The notes below the pieces were generated by a model that was not told where the DNA came from, ran no database searches, and saw only the letters and a list, made by a program, of their open reading frames with translations. The position numbers were made by a program, and so were the translations under genes. Shown here piece by piece: positions 50,114-59,520 of a stretch of DNA of 64,000 nt. The number at the start of each line of letters is the position of its first letter. Position 1 is the first letter of the stretch. Origin of the DNA: Streptosporangiaceae bacterium (lineage in GTDB: Bacteria; Actinomycetota; Actinomycetes; Streptosporangiales; Streptosporangiaceae); NCBI GenBank assembly GCA_025964695.1, contig JAOPYK010000098.1, positions 1-64,000 on the forward strand. Direction: 5' to 3'.

Positions 50114-51553
50114 ATGGCTGCCATTCGGGGGCGCTCCACTCAGAATTTCATCGGCGGCCGGTGGTGTCCACCGGAGAGCGGCCGCACCCGGCCGAATATC
50201 AACCCGGCCGATGTCTCCGATCATCTCGGTGATTTCGCCGAGTCCGGTGGTCTGGACGTCGACAACGCCGTCGCCGAGGCCACCGCTGCCCTGCCGGAGT
50301 GGAAGGCCCTGGGCCCGATCAGAAGGGCCGAATACCTCCGGGTCGCGGAACGGCTGGTCGAGGAGCGCGCCGAGGACCTCGCCGTCACGATCAGCCGCGA
50401 GCAGGGCAAGCTGCTCAAGGAGGCGCGCGGTGAGGTCAAGCGGGCCCTGGCCATCATCGACTTCACCGCCGGGGAGGCCCGCCGGCTCAACGGCGTCACC
50501 ACCCCGGCCGAGGAACTGCGGACGCTGTCGTACACCTTCCGGGCGCCCATCGGCGTGGTCGGGCTGATCACTCCATGGAACTTCCCGCTGGCCATCCCGA
50601 TGTGGAAGATCGCGCCGGCGCTCCTGGCGGGCTGCACGGCGATCTTCAAGCCCTCTCCGCTGACACCGCTGACCGCGGCGCTGCTGACCGAGGTCTTCGC
50701 CGACGCGGGGGTGCCCACGGGCGTGCTCAACCTGGTGCAAGGCGACATCGCCGCAGGGGAAGCGCTGGTCGCCAACCCCCTGGTCGCCGGCGTCAGTTTC
50801 ACCGGCAGCCTCGCGGTGGGCCTGAAGATCCACGAGGCCGGGGCGCCCCGCCTGATGCGGTCGCAGCTGGAGCTCGGCGGTAAGAATGCGGTGCTGGTCC
50901 TGGACGACGCCGACCTCGACAAGGCGGTCAGGGCGACGGTGATCGGCGCCTTCGGCCAGGCCGGCCAGCGGTGCTCGGCGACCAGCCGGGTCATCGTGGA
51001 CACGAAGGTCAAGGAGGCTTTTCTCGCCAGGCTCGTGGCGGAGGTCTCCGCGCTCAAGCCTGGTGAGGACGTCTGCCCCGTAGTCGACGAACAGCGGATG
51101 AACACCTGCCTGAACGCCATCGCCGCCGCTCAGGAGACCGGAGCCAAGGTCGCGGTCGGCGGTCTCCGGGCCACCGAAGGGCTACCGGAGGGCTTCTACA
51201 TCCAGCCGACCGTGCTGGCCGACGTTCCCTGGGACAGCGAGATCGCGCAGGAGGAGATCTTCGGCCCGGTCCTGTCGGTCATCGACTGCGACGGCTTCGA
51301 CGACGCCATACGGATCTCGAACTCCGTGAAGTACGGCATGTCCGGGACCGTCTTCACCGCCGACATCACCAGGGCCTTCGAGGCACTGGACCGCTTGGAG
51401 GCGGGCATGCTGCACGTCAACCGGCCCGGCGTCGGCGCCTACGCCCACCTGCCGCACATGGGGTCCAAGTTGTCGCAGTTCGGCCCGCCGGAGTGCTCGC
51501 CGCAGGTCTGGGACTTCTACACCGAATGGCGGTCGGCGTGCATCACGTACTGA
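50114..51553 (+). CDS. NAD(P)-dependent aldehyde dehydrogenase
   Basis: GLITPWNFPLAIPMWKIAPALLAG; GSLAVGLKI; LELGGKNAVLVLDDADLD; GAFGQAGQRCSATSRVIV. Confidence 0.96.
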   Translation: MAAIRGRSTQNFIGGRWCPPESGRTRPNINPADVSDHLGDFAESGGLDVDNAVAEATAALPEWKALGPIRRAEYLRVAERLVEERAEDLAVTISREQGKLLKEARGEVKRALAIIDFTAGEARRLNGVTTPAEELRTLSYTFRAPIGVVGLITPWNFPLAIPMWKIAPALLAGCTAIFKPSPLTPLTAALLTEVFADAGVPTGVLNLVQGDIAAGEALVANPLVAGVSFTGSLAVGLKIHEAGAPRLMRSQLELGGKNAVLVLDDADLDKAVRATVIGAFGQAGQRCSATSRVIVDTKVKEAFLARLVAEVSALKPGEDVCPVVDEQRMNTCLNAIAAAQETGAKVAVGGLRATEGLPEGFYIQPTVLADVPWDSEIAQEEIFGPVLSVIDCDGFDDAIRISNSVKYGMSGTVFTADITRAFEALDRLEAGMLHVNRPGVGAYAHLPHMGSKLSQFGPPECSPQVWDFYTEWRSACITY

Positions 51554-51690
51554 TGGCTCACTCGCGCCCGCTCGGGCGCGGGGCGCCCTCCCGGGCTGCG
51601 TTCGCGGCTCGCTGGCGCGAGCGCTCCTGGAGTCGCTCCTTGCTTGCGCTGCTCGCGCGGGCGACGTCGCGCCCCCTTTCGCTCGCATGC
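51551..51690 (+). repeat. 140-bp direct repeat, copy 1
   Basis: TGATGGCTCACTCGCGCCCGCTCGGGCGCGGGGCGCCC...; starts at the stop codon of the aldehyde dehydrogenase. Confidence 0.97.
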
Positions 51691-51864
51691 TGATGGCTCA
51701 CTCGCGCCCGCTCGGGCGCGGGGCGCCCTCCCGGGCTGTGTTCGCGGCTCGCTGGCCCGAGCGCTCCTGGAGTCGCTCCTTGCTTGCGCTGCTCGCCGTC
51801 GCTCCTTCGTCGCTCGGCTGCGCTGCTCGCGCGGGCGACGTCGCGCCCCCTTTCGCTCGCATGG
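51691..51864 (+). repeat. direct repeat, copy 2 (two substitutions in the shared body, 34-nt insertion)
   Basis: Adjacent near-identical copy of 51551-51690. Confidence 0.97.
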
Positions 51865-51916
51865 CGGATGCGGGTGTGGGCGCGGGTGTGCCGGTAGTTC
51901 GGGCGGGGGGCTGGGC

Positions 51917-52819
51917 GTGAGCAAGGTGATGACTGCCGAGGAGGCGGTGCGCGGGTTCGTGCGGGCGGGGGCGGTAGTGGGGATGGGCGGGCAGAACATC
52001 AACCGCTGCCCGATGGCGCTGGTCCATGAAGTGGTCCGGCAGGGCATCGGCTCGCTCAAGGTCGTGGGATGCAACCTGTCGGTGCCGCTGGACATCCTGG
52101 TGGCAGCGGGGCTGGTCGCCCGCACCGAGCAGGGTTCGGGCAACCTGGAGCGTTACGGCACGCTGTTCGCCTGGCGGCGGGCGGCCGAAGCCGGTGAGAT
52201 CGAGGTTCGCGACCACAGCCATCTGGCGATGGCCACCCGGTTCGCCGCGGGGGCACTCGGGTTGCCGTTTCTGCCCACCCGCAGTCTTCTCGGCTCCGAC
52301 GTGCTGACGGGGCTGATCGGACACGGCCTCGCACGGCTCATCGTCGATCCCTTCGAGGGCCGCCCGGTCGTGCTGATGCGGGCGCTGACCCCCGACGTAT
52401 CGCTGATCCACGCGCACCGCGCCGACGCGGCCGGCAACGTCGTCATCGACGGCGTGACCAGTCACGAGGTCGACATGGTGCGCGCCTCCACGGCGACCAT
52501 CGTGTCGGTCGAGGAACTGGTCCCCGACGGTGTGCTGGCCGAAAGGCCGGAACAGGTCACGATCTCGGAGGCGTACGTCTCGGCGGTCGTCGTCCAGCCC
52601 TACGGCGCGTTCCCGACCTCCTCCTACCGGAGGTACGACTTCGCCGAGGCCGAGATCAGGGCCTACCAGGCCGTCGCCCGGCGAGGCGGCCCGGAGTTCG
52701 CCGGGTGGATCCGTACCCATGTACGAGAACCGAAGGGGTTCGACGACTACCTGGCTCTGCGGGATCCGGACGCCGTGCTCCGCGGCGCTCTGGGCGAGTC
52801 CATGAGGAGGTCTCTGTGA
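51917..52819 (+). CDS. CoA-transferase subunit A (glutaconate CoA-transferase-like)
   Basis: VVGMGGQNINRCPMALVHEVVRQGIGSLKVVG; RALTPDVSLIHAHRADAAGNVVIDG; GTG start. Confidence 0.9.
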   Translation: MSKVMTAEEAVRGFVRAGAVVGMGGQNINRCPMALVHEVVRQGIGSLKVVGCNLSVPLDILVAAGLVARTEQGSGNLERYGTLFAWRRAAEAGEIEVRDHSHLAMATRFAAGALGLPFLPTRSLLGSDVLTGLIGHGLARLIVDPFEGRPVVLMRALTPDVSLIHAHRADAAGNVVIDGVTSHEVDMVRASTATIVSVEELVPDGVLAERPEQVTISEAYVSAVVVQPYGAFPTSSYRRYDFAEAEIRAYQAVARRGGPEFAGWIRTHVREPKGFDDYLALRDPDAVLRGALGESMRRSL

Positions 52820-53568
52820 GGGCGTTGCCGAGGGAGATCCTCGTCCTGGAGGGGGCCCGGCAGATCCGCGACGGAGATGTCGTGATCGTCGGTACCGGGC
52901 TGCCACTGCTCGCCGCCACTCTCGCGCAGCGTACCCACGCTCCGAACGCCAAGCTGGTCATCGAGTCCGGGGTGGTGTTCCCGAAGGTCGTGCCGACCCC
53001 GGTGTCGGTGGTGGACCCCCGGCTCATGGCCGGGGCGTCGCGGCACGGGTCGCTGTTCGAGGCGCTCGGCGGCATGGTGCAGCGCGGCCTGGTGCACACC
53101 GGGTTCCTCGGCGGGGCCCAGATCGACGAGTACGCCAATCTCAACTCGACCTGGGTGGCGGGCAAACGGCTGCCCGGCAGTGGCGGTGCCAACGACATCG
53201 CCAGCCACTGCCGCAAGGTCGTCGTGCTCACCGATCACGAGAGGCGCCGCTTCCCGGCGCGGTGCGACTACGTCACCAGCCCCGGCTTCCTCGGCGGGCC
53301 GGGCGGCCGGACGGCGGCGGGGCTGGGCGCGCTGGACGTCAAGGTCATCACGGACCTGTGCGTCATGGAGGCGTCCGACTCGCCGCTGCGGGTCACCGCC
53401 CTGATGCCGGGCGCCTCCCTGGACGACGTGCTCCGTAACACGGGCTTCACCCCGCAGGTCGCCGCCTCGCCGGGCAGCGTACGGCCGCCGTCCGACGACG
53501 AGTTGGCTCTGCTCCGCGGGGAGCTGGACCCCGACCACGTGTACTTCCCCGAACACCACTCTTCGTGA
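52816..53568 (+). CDS. CoA-transferase subunit B (glutaconate CoA-transferase-like)
   Basis: VIVGTGLPLLAATLAQRTHAPNAKLVIESG; HTGFLGGAQIDEYANLNSTWV; SGGANDIASHCRKVVVLTDHERRRF. Confidence 0.92.
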   Translation: MRALPREILVLEGARQIRDGDVVIVGTGLPLLAATLAQRTHAPNAKLVIESGVVFPKVVPTPVSVVDPRLMAGASRHGSLFEALGGMVQRGLVHTGFLGGAQIDEYANLNSTWVAGKRLPGSGGANDIASHCRKVVVLTDHERRRFPARCDYVTSPGFLGGPGGRTAAGLGALDVKVITDLCVMEASDSPLRVTALMPGASLDDVLRNTGFTPQVAASPGSVRPPSDDELALLRGELDPDHVYFPEHHSS

Positions 53569-53625
53569 TCACGGGGTGCGCCGGCGGATCACGAAGATGG
53601 ATCACGAGAATGGAGAGGCACTGTT

Positions 53626-54441
53626 GTGAGTGACCAGAAGCCGTTCGCCTGGGAGACTGGGATCGCCTGGAAGAACAGGGACCACATCGTCGTCCGCGGC
53701 TACGACGTCAACGAACTGACCGGCAACATCTCGTTCGCCCAGCACTTCCACCTGGTCATGCGGGGTGAGCTACCGACGCCCGAGGTCGGGGCGATGACCG
53801 ACGCGATCATGGTGAACATGGCCGAGCACGCCATGTCCCCGTCCTCGGCGACCGTCCGGTTCGCCACCTCCGGCGGCGCCGACCTCAACGCGGCCGTCGC
53901 CGCGGGTGTCGCCTCCATCGGCCGGCTGCACGGCACCGCCGACCGTCCCGCGGAGATGTTCCTGAGCGTCGCCGCCCGGGCCGGACAGGACGGGCTCTCC
54001 GATGAGGAGGCCGCGGTCATGACCGTCGCGGAGATGCGCGAGCGCCGGGAGCGGATGCCCGGATACCACCACGCCCAGCACATCCGTGACCCGCGTACGG
54101 CCCGCTTGCTCGAACTCTCCGACTCGCTCGGGGTCTCGGGAAGGTACGTCGCCGTCGCCCGGGCCATGGAGGACGCCACCGAGAACGTCTTCGGCCGCCG
54201 GGTGTGGCTCAACGGGCCGGGGGCGATGGGCTGTGTCGGCCTGGACATGGGCTACGAGCCGTTGCAGCTCAAAGCCATGTTCATCGTCTGCCGCTCGCTG
54301 TCGTTGTGCGCGCACTCCATCGAGGAGGTCACCAGGGAGAAGGGCTGGCGAGCCTCCGAGAACTCCGACATGGTGCAGCCGCTCGCACTGCGGATGCAGG
54401 GCCCCGACCACTACGACGGTCCCGCGGACCGTACGCTCTGA
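53626..54441 (+). CDS. citryl-CoA lyase / citrate-synthase-superfamily protein (short form)
   Basis: RGYDVNELTGNISFAQHFHLVMRGELPT; ASIGRLHGTADRPAEMFL; MPGYHHAQHIRDPRTARLLEL; SLCAHSIEEVTREKGWR. Confidence 0.85.
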   Translation: MSDQKPFAWETGIAWKNRDHIVVRGYDVNELTGNISFAQHFHLVMRGELPTPEVGAMTDAIMVNMAEHAMSPSSATVRFATSGGADLNAAVAAGVASIGRLHGTADRPAEMFLSVAARAGQDGLSDEEAAVMTVAEMRERRERMPGYHHAQHIRDPRTARLLELSDSLGVSGRYVAVARAMEDATENVFGRRVWLNGPGAMGCVGLDMGYEPLQLKAMFIVCRSLSLCAHSIEEVTREKGWRASENSDMVQPLALRMQGPDHYDGPADRTL

Positions 54442-56534
54442 ACCTGTGGCGCGGAGAACGCCCCGTCCATGAAAACCGGGTGGGCTCCGGGAGCGGCGGT
54501 CCGTGACTGAAGTGCGTGCGCGCAGACGGCCAGGGTGATGGGCACGGTGACGGTGAGCCCCAGCGCCAGGATCGACACGCCGGAGTCGTTCACCACCGTG
54601 CCCAGAAGCGCAGTGACCAGTGCGCCTGCCAGGCCGGCCCGCAGCAACGGGACCTGCTGGAAGGCCAGCCGCAGCGGAGCCCGTGGGTTCCAGGGCTGCG
54701 CGAGCACGACGACCAGGAACAGGAGCGCGGCGACCGCCACAGGGGTGAGTTCCGGATTTCCGAAGCTGTTCAGCATCGCCGTCGCCTTCCGGCCGACTAC
54801 GGGCATGCCCCGGCCGGCGAGGAGGTCGCCGAAGAACCGGCCGAGGTGTGACTGCTGGTCCGGCGGGCGCAGATGGTCCAGGAAGGCGACCCCGAGCACG
54901 ATGGTCCCGGCGGCGGTTCCCAGCAGGCCCAGCTTGATCACTGAGACCCGGCGCCCGGCGACGAGCAGGATGGTCACCGCCAGCCCCGGGATGAACGCGA
55001 TCATGCCGCCGAAATCGCTGCCCCAGCCGGTCCAGCCGTCCAGCGCCGCGGCGACCAACGAGATCGTCACCACCGAGACCAGCCCGGTGCGGGGAAGGCC
55101 GTTCGCGCGCAGCCAGTGGACCAGTCCGCAGGCCGCGAGCAGGGTCGAGGTGGTGAGGACGGCGAACGCGATGTTGCCCATCCCGTAGTAGCGGAAACCG
55201 CCGATGGGGGAGTAGCCCATGAAGCTGTTGACCTGGAGCGTGCATCCGGTGAGCTGGTCGGCGGCCAGGACGACCGCGGAGACGGCCGCGACGACCGGGC
55301 CGGGTCCGAGGGGATGGCGGCGCCAGGGGCCGCTGAGGGCGATGACGACCAGCAGCAGATCGAAGGCGGCGATGCCGGCGAACACGGTCCGGGCGGGATG
55401 CGCGGCCGTCGGCCACGGCAGCAGATTGACCAGGAAGACCGAAACGGGGAAGGCCGCCGCCGCGAGCGCCACCGGCTTGATCAAAAGCAGGAACCGGCCG
55501 CGCCGCCACAGCGCCGCCATGGCCAGCGCGTACACCAGCAGCTGGCTGATCATGAACCAGTGGTAGAAGTCATGGCCCACCGGGCGCAGTACCTCGGGTG
55601 CGCGCGCCTGCCCGACCAGATGCCGGATCGCGGCGGCGGGGCCGGGCCTGTGGGCTCCGGTTCGCCAGGGCGTGCCCACCAGCCCGTCCGGGGCGGGGAT
55701 GCCCATCGTGGCCAGGATGGTCGCCGTGACGTCCGGCAGGATCACCAGATCGGACCGGCGGGTGGAGTCCGAACCCAGGTACCGCCCGGCGGTGCCGTCA
55801 CCCGCGGCGAGGGCCACCCGCAACCGGGCGTACCTGCGCTCGTCGCCGACCCCGGCGACCAGGATGGTGGTGCCGGCGGGGATCCGCGCCAGGATGGATC
55901 CGACGGTGGTGTCGATCTGGCGTACGACCTCGGCCCGCCGCGTACCCCGTACCGTGGCGAGGTCGTCGAGGGCGGCGATGGTCACCGGGCAGCGCGAGAA
56001 GAGCCCGCGCTGGGGGGAGTCCGCCGTCGCGCTGTAGTAATCGACCCGGCCCGCGGCGTCCGCGGCGGCGAGGGCGGCGTTCGGTCCCACCGCGGTGACG
56101 CACCGGCCGGCCCGGTGCAGCGTGTCGCCCAGCAGGCCCAGCTGGGATGGGAACCCCAGGTCGGTGTTGTACCGGCGGATCGAGGGGAAGTCCGCGACCA
56201 CCACGCCGCGGCCGCTCGGCGTGAGCTGAGGCGGGCGCCCGCACAGCGGTCCGGTGGCGGCGCGGGCGCCGGAGGAGATCGTCACCCAGCCGTCGGCCGG
56301 GCAGGTGAAGCGGCCGATGGTGCGGGCCGACATGCCGCCCGTCGCGCTCCGGTCGACGAGACCGAGCAGATGCGGGGATCGATCCTGCCTGACATCGGCC
56401 CAGCGCAGGCCGGGTATCCCGATCAGCACCACGCCGCGGGCGGTGCCCGCCTCCGTACGAGCACTGGCGGGAGTGCCCAGCCAGGAGAGAACCGCTGAGC
56501 TCACGATCAACAGCGCCGCCGCGCGTTTCGACAT
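54411..56534 (-). CDS. multi-TM protein with N-terminal alkaline-phosphatase-superfamily-like extracellular domain
   Basis: Signal peptide; GVVLIGIPGLRWADVRQDRSPHLLGLVDRSATGGMSAR; then 9 or more TM segments. Confidence 0.75.
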   Translation of the reverse strand: MSKRAAALLIVSSAVLSWLGTPASARTEAGTARGVVLIGIPGLRWADVRQDRSPHLLGLVDRSATGGMSARTIGRFTCPADGWVTISSGARAATGPLCGRPPQLTPSGRGVVVADFPSIRRYNTDLGFPSQLGLLGDTLHRAGRCVTAVGPNAALAAADAAGRVDYYSATADSPQRGLFSRCPVTIAALDDLATVRGTRRAEVVRQIDTTVGSILARIPAGTTILVAGVGDERRYARLRVALAAGDGTAGRYLGSDSTRRSDLVILPDVTATILATMGIPAPDGLVGTPWRTGAHRPGPAAAIRHLVGQARAPEVLRPVGHDFYHWFMISQLLVYALAMAALWRRGRFLLLIKPVALAAAAFPVSVFLVNLLPWPTAAHPARTVFAGIAAFDLLLVVIALSGPWRRHPLGPGPVVAAVSAVVLAADQLTGCTLQVNSFMGYSPIGGFRYYGMGNIAFAVLTTSTLLAACGLVHWLRANGLPRTGLVSVVTISLVAAALDGWTGWGSDFGGMIAFIPGLAVTILLVAGRRVSVIKLGLLGTAAGTIVLGVAFLDHLRPPDQQSHLGRFFGDLLAGRGMPVVGRKATAMLNSFGNPELTPVAVAALLFLVVVLAQPWNPRAPLRLAFQQVPLLRAGLAGALVTALLGTVVNDSGVSILALGLTVTVPITLAVCAHALQSRTAAPGAHPVFMDGAFSAPQVQSVRSAGPS

Positions 56535-56620
56535 CCAGGGCCCCCGGCCTCAACCTGTCACATGTCCATGATCCAAAGGATCTTGCCACAGGATCGGGTG
56601 AAGTGATCCCCAATAGTTCT

Positions 56621-57085
56621 TCATCTCTGTTTCCGCATCAATTCGTCGAGGGCGTCGAGGGCGTCGAGCAGATGCGGTGGTTCTATATCGTCCAGCCCCG
56701 AGATCTCCTCGGTGGTGAACCAGCCATTGCCGACGTAGCTCTCGTTCTCCTCGGCGGTGAAGGCGGTGGGGGCCGCGGCCACGGTTCCCTGGAAGCGGGC
56801 CAGATAGAACGGTTCCACTTTGCTGTAGTGCACGCCGTACCAGCGAAAGTCCCGGTCGACCGGCACCGACACGTCCAGCACGGCGTCGCCGGGCAGTCCT
56901 GTCTCTTCGTGCAGTTCGCGCCGGGCGGCCGCCAGTGGGCTCTCGCCCGGGTCGAGCCCGCCGCCGGGGGGCTCCCAGTAGCTCCGCTCGCTCACGGGGT
57001 CTCGCCACCTCAGCAGCAGTATGCGGCCGGCTCCGTCCACACAGACGATCCGTACCGCCGGCCGATCCTGCGGTGCCTGGAACAT
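56621..57085 (-). CDS. NUDIX hydrolase
   Basis: EPPGGGLDPGESPLAAARRELHEETGLP (Nudix box). Confidence 0.94.
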   Translation of the reverse strand: MFQAPQDRPAVRIVCVDGAGRILLLRWRDPVSERSYWEPPGGGLDPGESPLAAARRELHEETGLPGDAVLDVSVPVDRDFRWYGVHYSKVEPFYLARFQGTVAAAPTAFTAEENESYVGNGWFTTEEISGLDDIEPPHLLDALDALDELMRKQR

Positions 57086-57249
57086 CCTTTTCTCCTCACG
57101 TCTGAATTAACACCGAAATAACATTCCGGGAATTTTGCCGACGGCCCATGGCGCTCCTCGCGAACTCGCCCGGCCGAACCGCGAGGGCTATGACCTGTAT
57201 GCGGAAACTCCCATATCGCTCACGGGCGGGCGTCACTAGCGTCGCATTC

Positions 57250-58339
57250 GTGGACGACGCACTCATCCTCTTGAACCCCGGGCCCGCTGGTACGTCGCAG
57301 CGGGTCAAGGACGCGCTGACGCGCGGGGACCTCTGCCATCGCGAACCAGAGTTCGGCGAGTTGCTGGCCGGGCTGCGCGCCGACCTGGCGCGTGCCCTCA
57401 ACCTCCCCGATCACGAAGCACTGCTGATCACCGGCTCCGGGACCTCCGCCATGGAGATGGCGGTCATCAGCTCGGTCCGGGCGGACAGGGCCGTCCTGGT
57501 GGTCAACAACGGCGTCTACGGCGAGCGGCTGCTGAAGATCGCCAAAGCCAACGGCATCACCGCCTACGAGGTCAAGCCCGATGGCGACGACCTGACCCGG
57601 TGGACCACCCCGATCGATCCCGCCGCCGTCGCGGAGGCGTTGCGCGGTCATCCGGACGTGGACGCGGTCGCCTGTGTCCATCACGAGACCACCACCGGGT
57701 TGATCAACCCGGTCAGGGAGATCGGCGCCCTGGTGGCGGAGACGGACGCCCTCTTCGTCATCGACGCGATCAGCGCCACCGGCAACGAGGACCAGGACCT
57801 CGCCGAGGTGCGGGCGGACATCGTCTGCGGTACGGCCAACAAGGGCCTGCACGGCCAGCCGGGCATCTCGTTCATCCTCTGCTCGCCCAAGGGCGTCTCG
57901 CGGCTCGAGGAGGTGCCCGCACGAAGCCTCTATCTCAACGCGGCGGACCTACCTCCAGGGGCAGCGCAAGGGCGATGTGCCCTTCACCCCGGCGGTTCAG
58001 GTCTGCTACGCGCTCGACGAGGCGCTGCAGGAGTACTTCGAGCAGGGCGGCTTCGCGGGCCGGACCAGGCTCTACCGCGAGCGCGCAGCCCTGGTACGGG
58101 GCGCCTTCGCCCGCCTGGGGCTCGAGATCCTGGTCGAACCGGACCTTCGATCCAATTCGGTGACGATGATTCACCTTCCGGACGCCGTGTCGTATGACAA
58201 GCTCCACGACGAGCTCAAGTCGCGGGGGTATGTCATATATGCCGGTCAAGGGCACCTTTCCTGGCGGTTCTTCAGAATCTGCACGATGGGCGACATCCCC
58301 TGGCACCGGCTCCAGGCATTGGAACCTGCCCTGCTGTAG
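57250..58339 (+). pseudogene. alanine-glyoxylate / 2-aminoethylphosphonate (PhnW-like) aminotransferase, frameshifted
   Basis: LLNPGPAGTSQRVKDALTRGDLCHREPEF...HHETTTGLINPVREIGAL...ANKGLHGQPGISFI; reading moves from the 57148 ORF frame to the 57977 ORF frame at about 57945 (NAA/TYLQGQRKGDVPFTPAVQVCYALDEAL). Confidence 0.82.
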
Positions 58340-58348
58340 TCGATCAGT

Positions 58349-58371
58349 GCCGCCCGGGCGTGACGGGCGGC
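58349..58371. terminator. GCCGCCC/GGGCGGC hairpin downstream of the aminotransferase
   Basis: 7-bp GC stem, 9-nt loop, before the LysR gene. Confidence 0.45.
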
Positions 58372-58413
58372 TCCGATGAGCCGTGAGCGGGGCCAAGCGA
58401 AGGAGAACTGAGC

Positions 58414-59358
58414 GTGCAGCTCAACCTGTACCGGTTGTGGATCTTCATGACGGTGGTCGAGGAGGGAGGCTTCTCCGCCGCCGCGAACAAGCTCTATCTC
58501 AGCCAGCCCTCGGTCTCGAACCAGGTCCGGCAGCTGGAGCAGGCGCTGCGCACGACCTTGATCGACCGGTCGGGTGCCCGGATCCGGTTGACCCCTGAAG
58601 GGGAGGTGCTACTGGAGTACGCCAAGCGGGTGTTCCTGCTGGCGGACGAGGCGGTCGCGGCTATCCGCCAGGTCTCGGGACTGCAGAGCGGCACGCTGGT
58701 GGCCGGCGGGTCCACCACCGTCGGGACCTACCTGTTGCCGCCCATGCTGGCGGCCTTCCAGGCCGAGCACCCTGGCATCGACGTCGGCATCTTCGTCGGC
58801 AACGCCGAGCAGGTGGAGCGGCGCCTGGTGGACGGCGAGGTCGGGGTGGCGGTCCTCGCCGGCCTGCCGAAGGCGCCGCAGCTGGTCAGCGAGCCGATCC
58901 TGCAAGACCGGATCGTGCTGATCACCCCGCCGGATCATCCGCTCGTCGGTTCCGGCTGGGTCGAGCCGGAGCGGCTGGCGGGAGAACGGTTCCTGCTGCG
59001 TGAACCCGGTTCCTCCACCCGCGCAGTACAGGAGGAGGCGCTCGCCGCCTGGGGGCTCGACGAGGCCCAGACCGCCGAGATCTACGGTCCGGAGACGATC
59101 AAACAGTCGGTCGCCGCCGGGCTCGGCATCTCACTGGTCTCCGAGCACTGCGTGGAGAGCGAGCTGGCGTTGCGCCGGCTGGCCGTCATCGATGTGACGA
59201 TGGCCCCCGAGCCGCGGCCCATCGTCTTCGCGCACCGCCGGGACCGGCTGCTCGGCCCGGCGGAGGAGGAGTTCATCAAGCTGCTCCGCGACGTGCACAC
59301 CTGGCCCGCGCATCGTCCGTTGCGCGCCGTCCCCGGTGGCCGGACCGAAGCCCGCTGA
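58414..59358 (+). CDS. LysR-family transcriptional regulator
   Basis: LYRLWIFMTVVEEGGFSAAANKLYLSQPSVSNQVRQLEQALRTTLIDRSG. Confidence 0.95.
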   Translation: MQLNLYRLWIFMTVVEEGGFSAAANKLYLSQPSVSNQVRQLEQALRTTLIDRSGARIRLTPEGEVLLEYAKRVFLLADEAVAAIRQVSGLQSGTLVAGGSTTVGTYLLPPMLAAFQAEHPGIDVGIFVGNAEQVERRLVDGEVGVAVLAGLPKAPQLVSEPILQDRIVLITPPDHPLVGSGWVEPERLAGERFLLREPGSSTRAVQEEALAAWGLDEAQTAEIYGPETIKQSVAAGLGISLVSEHCVESELALRRLAVIDVTMAPEPRPIVFAHRRDRLLGPAEEEFIKLLRDVHTWPAHRPLRAVPGGRTEAR

Positions 59359-59520
59359 CCCGGCCGGCGCTGCGTACTCGTCCGTGACCAGCCGTGGCCA
59401 CCCCGGCGTACGGCATAGACTCGGGTTGCTCACGCTGAGTGATCCGATCCGTACGATCAGGGCGGTGAGCCGCAGGTGCCGAGGGTTGGGACCTGACCGA
59501 ACCACGAGCGAGACGAGCGG

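Noticed and set aside
51551-51864. Possible CRISPR or IS
   Set aside because: Two adjacent 140-bp units, no spacers, no transposase or clear terminal inverted repeats.
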